64,000 bases of DNA from Armatimonadetes bacterium Uphvl-Ar1. Lineage in GTDB: Bacteria; Armatimonadota; Fimbriimonadia; Fimbriimonadales; Fimbriimonadaceae. Below, piece after piece: positions 54,074 to 63,356 of the stretch (positions are counted from its first letter, which is position 1; each line of letters opens with the position of its first letter). Under the pieces are notes generated by a model that was not told where the DNA came from, ran no database searches, and saw only the letters and a list, made by a program, of their open reading frames with translations. Position numbers and translations under genes: made by a program. The stretch is from positions 2,790,001-2,854,000 of the forward strand of contig CP021423.1 of assembly GCA_002162075.1 (NCBI GenBank), given 5' to 3'.

Positions 54074-54859
54074 TTATGCGACGTGGGGCACTCCTTCATC
54101 TTTCAGGTAGGAGCGGAGTCGGCCCATGGCTTGGGTGTGGAGTTGGTAGACGCGGCTTTCGGAAACACCGAGTACCTTGCCAATTTCTTTGAAAGTGAGT
54201 CCTTCAAAGTAGTAGAGGGCAATAACGAGGCGTTCTCGTTCGGGGAGGCGATCTACACCGGCGGACATGGCTCGGCGGAGTTCTTTGCCGTCCATTTGGT
54301 CTTCGGTATCGGCGTCTTCGTCCACGATCATTTCGATAAAGTGGATGTGGTCTTCGCCTTCTCCGGAACCACCACCGACGACGTCGTCGAGCGAATAGAC
54401 ATTGGTTTTGCCGACCCGGACGAGGAGATCGCTGACTTCTTTTTCGGACATTCCCAGGAAGTTGGAGAGTTCTCGTTGATCGGCGGGGCGACCGTATTCT
54501 TTTTCAAGATGTTTTTGGGCTTTGTCGAGGGCTTTGAGTTTTTCGCGGATGGATCGGGGCACCCAGTCTTCGTCGCGAAGCATTTCGAGAATTGCGCCTC
54601 GGACGAGCGCGATAGCGTAGGTTTCAAATTTAACGTCTCGGGTTGGGTCGTATTGGTCAACCGCTTTGATAAGACCGATTACACCGGCGGAGACGAGGTC
54701 ATCTCGGTCGAGGCCGTTGGGGACTGAGGTGACTAGGCGTCCGGAGGTGATTTTTACGAGATAGGAGTAATGGTTGATGAGTTCAGATCGTGCACCGGGG
54801 CTTTTGTAGACCTTGTATTCAATCCAAGTTCTCTGTAAGGTTTCGGGTGATAGCGGCAT
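54074..54859 (-). CDS. FliA/WhiG family RNA polymerase sigma factor
   Basis: 261 aa. Group 3 sigma: region 2 (LINHYSYLVKITSGRLVTSV; LVSAGVIGLIKAVDQYDPTR; FETYAIALVRGAILEMLRDE), then DWVPRSIREK typical of FliA/WhiG, region 3 and region 4 (LPERERLVIALYYFEGLTFK; VSESRVYQLHTQAMGRLRSY). Directs flagellar or developmental genes in relatives. Flanked by two small genes on the same strand. Confidence 0.92.
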   Translation of the reverse strand: MPLSPETLQRTWIEYKVYKSPGARSELINHYSYLVKITSGRLVTSVPNGLDRDDLVSAGVIGLIKAVDQYDPTRDVKFETYAIALVRGAILEMLRDEDWVPRSIREKLKALDKAQKHLEKEYGRPADQRELSNFLGMSEKEVSDLLVRVGKTNVYSLDDVVGGGSGEGEDHIHFIEMIVDEDADTEDQMDGKELRRAMSAGVDRLPERERLVIALYYFEGLTFKEIGKVLGVSESRVYQLHTQAMGRLRSYLKDEGVPHVA

Positions 54860-54880
54860 GATGTGGCGAACTCCTGTTGT

Positions 54881-55129
54881 TTATGCTGCGGCTTCTTCGG
54901 GAGGATCGAGGTTGTCTTCGTTTGGCTTCGACTCATTTGGGATGAGTGAGCTTGCCTCAACAACTGTTCCACCTGGCTGTCCAAAGAAGCTTTCCCAGAG
55001 AGCTCCGGCCAGGTGTCCGACAAAGAATGCCACCAATCCACGGACGGTGGAAGTCCATGGTTCGATTCCATTGACGATACAAACCGCCAATGCGACAAAC
55101 GCAAACAATCCGCCTAAGAGCTTAGGCAT
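54881..55129 (-). CDS. Small membrane protein upstream of the WhiG-type sigma gene
   Basis: 82 aa with two hydrophobic segments (LLGGLFAFVALAVCIVNGI; VRGLVAFFVGHLAGALW) and an acidic C-terminal tail (NESKPNEDNLDPPEEAAA). It precedes the sigma gene by 21 bases on the same strand, so it is likely in the operon. No family recognised. Confidence 0.65.
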   Translation of the reverse strand: MPKLLGGLFAFVALAVCIVNGIEPWTSTVRGLVAFFVGHLAGALWESFFGQPGGTVVEASSLIPNESKPNEDNLDPPEEAAA

Positions 55130-55222
55130 GATTGACCTCGGGAGAGGAGAATTTTGCGATTGTCACAGTATTGATACTGGCACTCGGACTTTTGTTCCTT
55201 AGGGTGAAGTTGATTTTTTACT

Positions 55223-56014
55223 TCAGGTTTTTTCGGCTGGAGGCTCATGGTTGATTTCAATTTTGAGTCCGTCGTAGGCGAGTCGGATGTTGGGAGGGAG
55301 CGAAGATTCGGTTAAAGAATGGTCGTAATCGTCCGATAGGTGGGTGAAAAATGTGGTTTCAGCGGCGAGTTCTTGTGCTACATGAAGAGATTTTTCGAAA
55401 TGGAAGTGGTTTGGATGGGGGGCGAGGCGAACGGCATCGAGGACGAGGGTTTTGAGACCTTCGAGATGGGGCCAGACGGACTCGGGGATGTGGCTGACGT
55501 CGGTGACATAGGCGAAATCGCCGATGCGGAAGGCGAGGCATGGGATAGGGCCATGTTCGACCCAGAATGTTTGGAATGTGACCCCGCCCAGTGTGATTTG
55601 ATCGGGAATATCGATGAGATCGAGTCGCGGCACCCATATTCCGGGAGGATAGTCACGAAATGCGTAGGAGAAGACCCGCCGAATATCTTCTTGGTATTGG
55701 GGAGAAGTGTAGACGGGAATTGAAGTTTGATATTTGAGACAGAAAGCCCGGACATCATCCATTCCCATGATGTGGTCTGCATGGGTGTGAGTGATGATGA
55801 CGGCTTCAATATCCTTGATCCCTTCCCGGAGAAGCTGCAGGCGCATTTCGGGGGCGCAGTCAACGAGAATGTTTCCAGTTGGTCCTTGGATGAGGCAGCT
55901 GGGGCGGGTGCGATGATTTTTAGAGTCAGCCAGGAAGGAATCGGGGTAGTCCTTTCCGAGCGTGGGCACGCCGTTGCTGGTGCCCGACCCGAGAATGATC
56001 GCGGAGGATTTCAT
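55223..56014 (-). CDS. MBL-fold hydrolase, PhnP-like
   Basis: 263 aa. GSGTSNGVPTLG N-terminus, metal motif THTHADHIMGMDDVR with the full HxHxDH, then VTDVSHIPE and a final HLSDDYDH. Close to PhnP phosphodiesterases and RNase Z relatives. Overlaps the upstream gene by 4 bases (ATGA). No phosphonate genes are nearby. Confidence 0.88.
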   Translation of the reverse strand: MKSSAIILGSGTSNGVPTLGKDYPDSFLADSKNHRTRPSCLIQGPTGNILVDCAPEMRLQLLREGIKDIEAVIITHTHADHIMGMDDVRAFCLKYQTSIPVYTSPQYQEDIRRVFSYAFRDYPPGIWVPRLDLIDIPDQITLGGVTFQTFWVEHGPIPCLAFRIGDFAYVTDVSHIPESVWPHLEGLKTLVLDAVRLAPHPNHFHFEKSLHVAQELAAETTFFTHLSDDYDHSLTESSLPPNIRLAYDGLKIEINHEPPAEKT

Positions 56015-56619
56015 CCGGCGAACGATTTTTCAAGAACCTTGAGAGCGACAAAGGTGCTCGGAAGTTCGGTGTACTGGGCAATTCGTTCGAGGCATCGGGC
56101 GTAGTTCCGCTCGGCGAGGTCATCATTGATGGGAGTTTCGATGAGTGCGTCAGCAACGATTTCGATGGCTTCTTGGAAATACCTTGCGCGATTTTGGGGA
56201 AGCGACCGGTTTTGGGTTTCGGCGTGCTTCCGGCTGAGTTGTTCGTAGATGGTGTCCCAGCTCTTGCCGGCGATGATTTCGGCTTTTTGGCGAGCGAGGG
56301 CTTGATCTTGGAGTTTGCGCCGTTCGACTTGTCGCTTTTTCTCAGTTTCCCAATCGGCTTCGGTGGTGCCGTTGATCACGATGAGGTTGACGCGCTGGTT
56401 GAGACGTCGGCCCATCTCCGATTCGACGGCGGATCGCACCTGGGGGAGCTTGAGGTGCCCGATCAGTTGGGAGTCTGAGCCAGGGAGCCCGAGAACGAGT
56501 GAATCTTCTTCGAGTGCGACAGGAACCGAGGATTTGAGTGCGGTCCAGACGCCGACTCCGGTGACTCGGTTCATGATTACCGGTAGAGTTTCTTTCCACG
56601 CTTCCGCAACTGCCGCCAT
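56011..56619 (-). CDS. Hypothetical protein with a DnaA N-terminal-like domain
   Basis: 202 aa. Residues ~7-82 (WKETLPVIMNRVTGVGVWTA; VALEEDSLVLGLPGSDSQLI; AVESEMGRRLNQRVNLIVIN) follow the pattern of the DnaA domain I fold: Trp, helix, strand -LVLGLP-, C-terminal helix and strand. The rest is basic and helical with no AAA+ or DNA-binding motif. It may interact with helicase-loading or replication partners (inference). The identification is loose. Confidence 0.6.
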   Translation of the reverse strand: MAAVAEAWKETLPVIMNRVTGVGVWTALKSSVPVALEEDSLVLGLPGSDSQLIGHLKLPQVRSAVESEMGRRLNQRVNLIVINGTTEADWETEKKRQVERRKLQDQALARQKAEIIAGKSWDTIYEQLSRKHAETQNRSLPQNRARYFQEAIEIVADALIETPINDDLAERNYARCLERIAQYTELPSTFVALKVLEKSFAG

Positions 56620-56659
56620 GATCTCTTATTATGGTTGGTTTTTGCTGTCGTTTGCCTTA

Positions 56660-57103
56660 TTAGGATTTCGTTTCTGGGTCGGGCGTGAATTCGAGAAGTT
56701 CGTACCCTCGGATTTTTGCGGTTCCGGTGGCACCGGGGGTGAGGGAATCAGCCAGGGATTGCTCAAGTCGGAGCGGGTGCTTATCACCGTTGCGGAAGCG
56801 GATGAGAACGATGAGCTGACCTTTTTCCGTCCGGCTGAGATTGAGGATTCGACTTTTTGGCTCGTTGGTTTCCCGGACTTCGGATTTGTAGTAGCCCCGT
56901 TCGTTCCACCCGATGATGACGGCGATGATGAAGCAAAGGATGCCGAGGACGGCGATGGACAGGGTGAGCGGCAGAAATATTGGACGCACCACGGAGATTT
57001 CCTTGTCGTTGGCGGCTTGAACGAGATTAGTGACGGTGGCTCCAAGGAGGAGTATCCAGCCGAGGATCATGAGACTGTAAGCGGCTTTTCGTCGGGAGGT
57101 CAT
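56660..57103 (-). CDS. Hypothetical two-helix membrane protein
   Basis: 147 aa. Two hydrophobic segments (SLMILGWILLLGATVTNLV; LPLTLSIAVLGILCFIIAVI) then a soluble C-terminal part (GQLIVLIRFRNGDKHPLRLE). No family recognised. Confidence 0.7.
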   Translation of the reverse strand: MTSRRKAAYSLMILGWILLLGATVTNLVQAANDKEISVVRPIFLPLTLSIAVLGILCFIIAVIIGWNERGYYKSEVRETNEPKSRILNLSRTEKGQLIVLIRFRNGDKHPLRLEQSLADSLTPGATGTAKIRGYELLEFTPDPETKS

Positions 57104-57155
57104 GGGATCTAGCTTTAGTCTACGGAATTCGATTGGTGGGGTGCAGGATGGTGAA

Positions 57156-57674
57156 CTAGCGAAGGAGTGCTTGGAGGATGAGGACTACGGAGCCGACGAG
57201 GATCAATACGGCAAAAAAGGTGGCGACGAGGGATGCGGTTCGTTCAGTTGCGGTTGGTTCTAGCGCTTTACTTTTTCTCTTGATGAGTTCCGATTTTGGG
57301 AGAAGGCGATCGAGGATTGTATTGATTTGCTCAATGCGGATGAGGGGCGCAGAGGGATCAGGGCGATGGTGTCCGGGGCGTTCGACGGAATAGAGCGGTT
57401 CTTCAAGTTCTCGAAGTCGGGTTGAGATTCGTGATGCAAGTTCCTGGCGGCGAAGGTCGTGAAGTAGGGCGGAGATTTCAGCTTCGTTGTGGCCAGTGGC
57501 TTCGCAGATTGCGGCGATGGTGACCCACTCGTCGTAGGGTGAAATTTTATGAGTTTCTTGGGCCAGGGACTCTTCTTGCAGGGAGTGAAGGACGGATTGG
57601 AGTTCTTGATCAGAAACGAGAGGGGAATTGAGGGTTGCTTCGGTTCCGTCGAAAGGTTGGTGTTTGAGGGACAT
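57156..57674 (-). CDS. Hypothetical tail-anchored protein
   Basis: 172 aa. A soluble N-terminal part with a winged-helix-like EWVTIAAICEATGHNEAEIS stretch, a linker, and a C-terminal membrane helix (TASLVATFFAVLILVGSVVL) at the very end. Divergent from lpxB with a 27-base gap. No family recognised. Confidence 0.65.
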   Translation of the reverse strand: MSLKHQPFDGTEATLNSPLVSDQELQSVLHSLQEESLAQETHKISPYDEWVTIAAICEATGHNEAEISALLHDLRRQELASRISTRLRELEEPLYSVERPGHHRPDPSAPLIRIEQINTILDRLLPKSELIKRKSKALEPTATERTASLVATFFAVLILVGSVVLILQALLR

Positions 57675-57701
57675 GGAATTGAGAAGAGTTACGCTGAGAT
57701 T

Positions 57702-58805
57702 ATGACCGTAAGGGGTAATTTGGAAGAGATGCGTCTGTTTTTTTCGACGGGTGAAGCGAGTGGAGATGCTTATGCAGCGGCTTTAGCGAAGCGTTTTCGG
57801 GGGGATGTTGTACGTGCGGAGGGTGTTGTTGGAGCTCGGGGCAGGGCGATGGGAATTGACGTTGTGGCGGACAACCGAGATTGGGGTTCGATCGGAATTT
57901 TTGAGAGTTTGCGGGTTGCTCCTCGGGTGTTGCGAGGCTATCGAACGGCGTTGGCGGCTTTGGCCCAGGGGGAGCCCGGGGTGTGCATTCCGATTGATTA
58001 TGGGTACATGAATATCAAGTTAGCGCGGCGGGCTAAGGAGATGGGGTGGAAAGTGCTTTACTTTGTGCCCCCAGGGAGTTGGAGAAAGACAAAGCAAGGG
58101 TCAGACTTGCCGGAGATTACGCATGAGATCGTAACGCCGTTTGAATGGAGTGCGGAGATTTTGAACAAGATGGGGGGGAGTGCTCATTGGTTCGGGCATC
58201 CTTTGCGGCAGATGGTGGCCGAGTCAGGCGATGAAGGTGGGGTTCGAGAGGGGATCGCTGTTTTGCCGGGGAGTCGGATGCATGAGATTGAGAGTAATGT
58301 TCCGGCGATCGCGGCAGCGTTGCAAAACTGGACAGGACGAGTGAGGGTGAGTCGTGCGCCGAATATTGATTCAGGGGCGTTGCGCGACGTTTGGCGGAAG
58401 GCCGGAGTCGTGGAAATTGAACTTGAGACCGAGTTGTATCCGCTGTTAAAGAGTTCGGAAGTAGCGATTGTTTGTTCGGGAACTGCGACTTTGGAGAGTG
58501 CGCTCTGCGATTGTCCAAGCGTTGTGGTTTACCGAGGTAACAAAATCATGGAGTTGGAATATCGCATTCGGAAGCCGAAATTTGACTACATTAGCTTGCC
58601 GAATATTTTGTTGGGCCAGGGGTTGTTACCGGAGTTGATTCAGTGGGACGCGGAACCGGGGAAGATTTGGAACGAAGTTGAGGATTTGTTGGGAGGTGGT
58701 GCGGAGCGACAACGAATTGGGTTTCGGGAACTGGAGGAGATTTTGGGACCGGCAGATGCATTGGATCGGTCGGCGGATTTGATTCGAGACTTGGCGGGTC
58801 GCTGA
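57702..58805 (+). CDS. lpxB: Lipid-A-disaccharide synthase-like protein
   Basis: 367 aa from ATG 57702; the core starts at MRLFFSTGEASGDAYAAALA (57729). GT-B fold of LpxB: STGEASGD, PIDYGYMNIKLARRAKEMGW, ILNKMGGSAHWFGHPLRQMV, AVLPGSRMHEIESNVPAIAA, CSGTATLESALCDCPSVVVY. Some LpxB hallmark residues are changed (PIDY for IDAPDFN), so the assignment is by family. Agrees with lpxA and fabZ in the same window. Confidence 0.88.
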   Translation: MTVRGNLEEMRLFFSTGEASGDAYAAALAKRFRGDVVRAEGVVGARGRAMGIDVVADNRDWGSIGIFESLRVAPRVLRGYRTALAALAQGEPGVCIPIDYGYMNIKLARRAKEMGWKVLYFVPPGSWRKTKQGSDLPEITHEIVTPFEWSAEILNKMGGSAHWFGHPLRQMVAESGDEGGVREGIAVLPGSRMHEIESNVPAIAAALQNWTGRVRVSRAPNIDSGALRDVWRKAGVVEIELETELYPLLKSSEVAIVCSGTATLESALCDCPSVVVYRGNKIMELEYRIRKPKFDYISLPNILLGQGLLPELIQWDAEPGKIWNEVEDLLGGGAERQRIGFRELEEILGPADALDRSADLIRDLAGR

Positions 58806-58918
58806 GGACTTTTTTTGGGACTGGGAACCAGATCGGGAATTCGCTTGTTGGTTAGTTCATAGACAACCAGTCGAGGCCATGAGCCAAGTCCAAGGTTAGC
58901 GAAGCAGAGCAAGATCAT

Positions 58919-58957
58919 TGCGGGGTGACTCCGAACCAGAGTTCCCCGCATTTTTTT
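58919..58957 (+). terminator. Terminator 115 bases after lpxB
   Basis: TGCGGGG-x-GACTC pairs with GAGT-x-CCCCGCA and is followed by seven T. In the 368-base gap 58806-59173 no gene is visible; a second terminator follows at 59111. Confidence 0.85.
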
Positions 58958-59110
58958 GTGTCTTTGCTGGTATCGGTACGGGGTTTGGTCAAGTTGCCCT
59001 GCAGAAATTTTTGCGTTGACCAATTGTTAAACACGGAAGACGTCCGGGCAGACTACACGACTTGATCGTTGTGGATGACCTGGAAGATGTAACCACACCA
59101 ACGCAATTCG

Positions 59111-59151
59111 CCGGCTGAGATTTGTCCTCTCCTTCTCAGTCGGTGTTTTTT
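59111..59151 (+). terminator. Second terminator in the lpxB / GNAT gap
   Basis: CCGGCTGAGA pairs with TCTCAGTCGG (one G-T) over 13 bases, then six T at 59146-59151. The 150 bases between the two terminators may encode a small RNA. Confidence 0.8.
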
Positions 59152-59162
59152 ATTTGCCGGGC

Positions 59163-59168
59163 TATAAT
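59163..59168 (+). promoter_or_regulatory. -10 box placed for a leaderless transcript
   Basis: TATAAT ends 5 bases before the ATG of the GNAT gene, so transcription would start at or next to the start codon. No Shine-Dalgarno sequence is present between them. No clear -35 (position overlaps the terminator stem). Confidence 0.6.
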
Positions 59169-59173
59169 TCTCT

Positions 59174-59737
59174 ATGGCGATTGGTTGGGAAAGTGATCGG
59201 GTTCGGCTTGCGCCGATGAATCGGGCGCGGCACTTTGAGAATTGTTTGAATTGGGTGAATGACCCAGATGTGACGGAGTGGCTTTGCATTGGGGATTATC
59301 CAACAGGAGAGAAGAGCCAATCGGAGTGGTTTGACCGGATGACAGGAGACACACGGACTGATGTGGTCTTCGCGATTGAGCTTTTGGACGGAACTCATAT
59401 TGGTCAGACGGGGATTCATGAAATCAATCGGTCGGATGCATATGGTTCTACGGGGAGCTTTATTGGTGTTCCGGAGATGCGGGGGAAGGGCTACGGAACT
59501 GAAGCAGCGAAGCTGAGGGCATGGTATTGCTTTGAGGTTCTGGGGTTCCGGATGATCATGAGCGGCTACTTCTCGGGCAACGATCGGAGTGCGCGCATGA
59601 GTGAGAAAGCTGGCTACGTGGAATATGGTCGGATTCCGGGTCAGTTTTGGAAGCGCGGGGCTTATCGGGATCATGTTTTGACCTTGTTGACGCGGGATCG
59701 TTGGATGGAGTTGAGTCAGGGTCAGAAGAACTGGTAG
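59174..59737 (+). CDS. GNAT family N-acetyltransferase (RimJ-like)
   Basis: 187 aa. GWESDRVRLAPMNRARHFEN, acetyl-CoA loop MRGKGYGTEAAKLRAWYCFE and SGYFSGNDRSARMSEKAGYV are the GNAT_3 / RimJ-RimL signatures. Acetylates a small molecule or N-terminus. Transcribed from an apparent leaderless promoter; the transketolase gene follows 50 bases later. Confidence 0.88.
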   Translation: MAIGWESDRVRLAPMNRARHFENCLNWVNDPDVTEWLCIGDYPTGEKSQSEWFDRMTGDTRTDVVFAIELLDGTHIGQTGIHEINRSDAYGSTGSFIGVPEMRGKGYGTEAAKLRAWYCFEVLGFRMIMSGYFSGNDRSARMSEKAGYVEYGRIPGQFWKRGAYRDHVLTLLTRDRWMELSQGQKNW

Positions 59738-59787
59738 CTGGTGAAAAGTTCCGGGGTCGGAATTGGAGCGGGTGATACACTTGCGGC

Positions 59788-61776
59788 GTGGCGATGAGAC
59801 CTGCGGATGCGAGTACGGATGAGTTGATGATTAACGTTCTTCGGTGCCTTTCGATGGATATGGTGCAGGCGGCGAATAGCGGTCATCCGGGGCTCCCGCT
59901 CGGAGCGGCACCGATGGCTTATACGCTGTATTCCAAGTTTATGCGCTTTGATCCCGCGCGTCCGGATTGGTTCAACCGTGATCGCTTCATTTTGTCGCCG
60001 GGGCATGGATCATCTTTGCTGTATTCGGTTTTGCACCAGTTCGGATTTGATCTTCCGCTTGATGAACTGAAGCAGTTTCGGCAACTGGGAAGTAAGACTC
60101 CGGGCCACCCTGAGGTGGGTTTGACGGCGGGAGTGGAATGTACAACGGGTCCGCTTGGTCAGGGGTTTGCAAATGGGGTCGGAATGGCGATCGCTGAACG
60201 ATGGTTGAATCACCGATTCGGTGACATTGTTAACCATAAGGTTTATGCAATTGTGAGCGACGGTGACTTGATGGAGGGCGTTGCGGTGGAAGCGGCAAGT
60301 CTGGCGGGACATTTAGGATTGGGCAATTTGATTTATCTTTATGATTCAAACGACATTAGTTTGGATGGACCTTGCGACAAGGCCTACACGGAGAATGTTG
60401 GTGCGAAATTCCGGGCTATGGGGTGGCATGTGATCGAGGTTGCGGATGGTAATGACTTGCTTACTTTGAACCATGCGGTGGAAACAGCTCGAAACGAAAA
60501 TACTAAGCCAAGTTTGGTGATTGTGAAGACGATCATTGGATTTGCGAGTCCGTTGGCGGGATCCAGTAAGTCCCACGGTGCGCCATTAGGGCTGGAGAAT
60601 GTTGCTTCGACTAAACAGGCACTTGGATACCCGAGTACGGAGCCGTTTTTTGTGCCTGAGGGGTTTGAGAATGTTGCTGCTGAGGCTCGGAATAAGGGTA
60701 CGGCGTTGAGCGGTGAGTGGGATGAACGATTCGCAGCTTTCCAATCGGAGAATCCCGAACTGGCGTCAGAGTTGAGTTGCTTGATCTCAGGAGGATTGCC
60801 GGCGGGTTGGTCGGATGAAGTCCGAGCATTGAAGTGGGATGATGGAAAAGTAGCGACTCGTGACGCGGGCCAGGCGGTTCTGAACGCCGTGGCGAATTCG
60901 GTGCCCTGGGTTGTGGGAGGAACGGCAGATTTGGGATCATCAACTAAAGCGGTGATCAAGAATTCTGGGGACTTTTCAATCGGAAACCAACCGGATGGTC
61001 GAAACGTGTGGTTTGGTGTTCGGGAACATGCGATGGGGGCAATAGTAAACGGAATGTGTTTGAGTGGGTTGCGATCGTTTGGCTCAACTTTCTTGGTATT
61101 CAGCGATTATATGCGCGGTTCTATTCGGCTGGCTTCGCTCTCGCACTTGAGTTCACTATTCATTTTCAGTCACGATTCGGTCTTTGTGGGTGAAGATGGT
61201 CCGACCCACCAACCGGTTGAACATGTTGAAAGCTTGCGGATTATTCCGGGTTTGCAGGTGTTCCGTCCGGCGGACGCTTTGGAGACGGCGGCGTGCTATG
61301 AGGTAGCGGTGGGCTCGGGAAGGGCCTCGGCTTTAGTCTTGACTCGGCAGGGCGTTCCGGTTTTGAATGCTTTTTCTGATAGGATTGGGACGGGTGTTGC
61401 TCACGGTGGGTATGTCCTGGCGGAGGGTGATGACATTGCATTGATTGCTTGTGGAAGCGAGGTTGGCTTGGCGTTGGATGCGCGGGCGGCTTTGGCCGAG
61501 CAGGGGATTGGGGCGCGCGTGGTTTCTGTCCCGTGCCGTGAGGTGTTTATGGCTCAGGATGAGGTGTATCGGCTCGCGGTGTTGCCAATGGGTGTTCCCC
61601 AGGTCGTTGTCGAGGCGGGTGTGACCTCCGGCTGGCTGGGACTTGGGGCGAGCAATCGATCCGCAGTTGGAATCAATCGCTTTGGCGAATCAGCACCGGG
61701 GGATACAGTCTATGCTCATCTCGGCATGACTGTTGACCATGTAGTGGATGCTGCGAAGGCTTTAGTCGGGCGGTAA
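59788..61776 (+). CDS. tkt: Transketolase
   Basis: 662 aa, GTG start. TPP enzyme: [40 protein letters not shown], the metal-binding [54 protein letters not shown] and the C-terminal domain. Moves C2 units in the pentose phosphate pathway. TACACT lies 6 bases upstream of the GTG, another possible leaderless start. The end overlaps the convergent HD gene by 15 bases. Confidence 0.96.
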   Translation: MAMRPADASTDELMINVLRCLSMDMVQAANSGHPGLPLGAAPMAYTLYSKFMRFDPARPDWFNRDRFILSPGHGSSLLYSVLHQFGFDLPLDELKQFRQLGSKTPGHPEVGLTAGVECTTGPLGQGFANGVGMAIAERWLNHRFGDIVNHKVYAIVSDGDLMEGVAVEAASLAGHLGLGNLIYLYDSNDISLDGPCDKAYTENVGAKFRAMGWHVIEVADGNDLLTLNHAVETARNENTKPSLVIVKTIIGFASPLAGSSKSHGAPLGLENVASTKQALGYPSTEPFFVPEGFENVAAEARNKGTALSGEWDERFAAFQSENPELASELSCLISGGLPAGWSDEVRALKWDDGKVATRDAGQAVLNAVANSVPWVVGGTADLGSSTKAVIKNSGDFSIGNQPDGRNVWFGVREHAMGAIVNGMCLSGLRSFGSTFLVFSDYMRGSIRLASLSHLSSLFIFSHDSVFVGEDGPTHQPVEHVESLRIIPGLQVFRPADALETAACYEVAVGSGRASALVLTRQGVPVLNAFSDRIGTGVAHGGYVLAEGDDIALIACGSEVGLALDARAALAEQGIGARVVSVPCREVFMAQDEVYRLAVLPMGVPQVVVEAGVTSGWLGLGASNRSAVGINRFGESAPGDTVYAHLGMTVDHVVDAAKALVGR

Positions 61777-62319
61777 GAGCCCGAGTAAATTTGCCTCGCC
61801 TTCCATTGCGGTGATGCAGTTTGTGATGTGATCTGAGAGTTCGAGACCAAGCAACTCTGCGCCTCGGTGAACATCGTCTCGGTTGACACCAGCGGCGAAG
61901 TTTGCGGTCTTGAGCTTTTTGAGAACGCTTTTTGCCGTGAGGCCACGGATTCGTTCGGGCCGGACATAGCAACAGGCGGTGATGAACCCACTGAGTTCGT
62001 CGCATGCGAAGAGGGTACGTTCGAGAGGAGAATCTGGTTCGATGCCGGTTTTGGCCGGATAGTGCGCGGCAATTGCTCGGATGATGGTGTAATCAACCTT
62101 TTGGTTTGTCAAATATTCCATTGCCCAGAGGGGATGTTCTTCGGGGTGAAGCTCGTAGTCAAAGTCATGAAGGAGTCCGGCAATCCGGTATGGAGTTTCG
62201 TCGGCGTTGGTGAGATGCGCGTAATGGGCCATGCAGACTTCAACTCCGAGCATGTGCCGCTGAAGGGCTTCGCTCGGGGTGTGCTCAATCATGAGTTGGA
62301 GGGCTTCGTCGCGGGTCAT
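61762..62319 (-). CDS. HD domain hydrolase
   Basis: 185 aa. Helical HD fold: [20 protein letters not shown], the HD pair in [31 protein letters not shown] and [20 protein letters not shown]. Probable metal-dependent phosphohydrolase; substrate unknown. Overlaps the AlbA_2 gene by 4 bases. Confidence 0.9.
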   Translation of the reverse strand: MTRDEALQLMIEHTPSEALQRHMLGVEVCMAHYAHLTNADETPYRIAGLLHDFDYELHPEEHPLWAMEYLTNQKVDYTIIRAIAAHYPAKTGIEPDSPLERTLFACDELSGFITACCYVRPERIRGLTAKSVLKKLKTANFAAGVNRDDVHRGAELLGLELSDHITNCITAMEGEANLLGLLPPD

Positions 62320-63347
62320 GAGGTTGAGTTTAGCTGTTTCAAGTAGTCCTGTTGAGCTTGGTTTTTGAGTTGGAGCGTGCGATTGTTTGACCTGATGTAG
62401 AGAGCGGGTTCTTCGCCACTGTTCTGGAGCATGTGAGGTCGGTTGGGACTGGGTTTGACTTGGATCGTGAGGAGAAGATGGGGGCCATAGTTAACGATTT
62501 GCATAAGGTAGTAACCATGGGGATAGGGCACGATCCGCTGTTTGATTGCTTCGCTCACAATTTGGAGAAATGTGTCCTGAGGGTCGGGGGAGTTGAGAAG
62601 GGAGAAGTCACCGGCTAGACCGATGGGATTGAGAGCGTTGTCTATGCCGATGATCAGGGTGCCACCTTCTGAATTAAGGAATGCACAGATTGTTTTGAGG
62701 CAGGCCGTTTCTTGGTGTTTGTTCTTCTGCTGGGCGGCGGTGTCGAATCGGAATGTGGCTTTATATTCTCGGGTCATGCTTTCGGGGGGGAAGTACCCTT
62801 TGAGGTGTTCAGCTGAAGGATCGAACTGGCAAAGTTCTGGATTTTGGTGAAGATAGGCTTTGAGTCGAAGAGCGTTCTTGCTGGCGGAAAGGAGAACCTT
62901 TTGGTTGAGAAAATTTCCGGAGACGTGTTGCGGGAAGTGGGGGATAAAATCTTCGAGGCACATTTGCGTAGCGAGGTTGAAGAGTAGTGGATAGTGATCA
63001 GCGGGCAGTGTGAGGGGTGAGTTATTGAGACTTGCTGTTTCATCCCACCATTCAGTTGATTCAAGTGGTGTGCAGATGAAGTTCGATTCAGGAATGGGTG
63101 AGGGGAGTCGCGATTTTTGGAGGGTGCTTGGCTCGTGGAGACCCCGTTCAAAGGTGAGCCTGATTAACTGAAATGGAGTGTAGGGTGATTCAGGGTTAGA
63201 GGTGTTTGATTGGAGAATTTGGAATGCATTTGGATCAACTTGACGCAGAAAAACTAGGCGGATGATCCAGGCTAAGACAATTTCTCTTTGGTGATACGGT
63301 GGTAGGTTACCATCCAGACTTTGCCCGAGATGTTCAAGTTCATCCAT
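62316..63347 (-). CDS. AlbA_2 / Schlafen-type putative DNA-binding protein
   Basis: 343 aa. The C-terminal ~150 residues carry the AlbA_2 signature: TREYKATFRFD, ACLKTICAFLNSEGGTLIIG, IDNALNPIG, FLQIVSEAIKQRIVPYPH and PALYIRSNNRTLQLK. The N-terminal ~190 residues are unassigned. Function unknown; in other bacteria some relatives act in defence. 9 bases after the partial gene upstream. Confidence 0.82.
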   Translation of the reverse strand: MDELEHLGQSLDGNLPPYHQREIVLAWIIRLVFLRQVDPNAFQILQSNTSNPESPYTPFQLIRLTFERGLHEPSTLQKSRLPSPIPESNFICTPLESTEWWDETASLNNSPLTLPADHYPLLFNLATQMCLEDFIPHFPQHVSGNFLNQKVLLSASKNALRLKAYLHQNPELCQFDPSAEHLKGYFPPESMTREYKATFRFDTAAQQKNKHQETACLKTICAFLNSEGGTLIIGIDNALNPIGLAGDFSLLNSPDPQDTFLQIVSEAIKQRIVPYPHGYYLMQIVNYGPHLLLTIQVKPSPNRPHMLQNSGEEPALYIRSNNRTLQLKNQAQQDYLKQLNSTS

Positions 63348-63356
63348 AAGGTGGAG

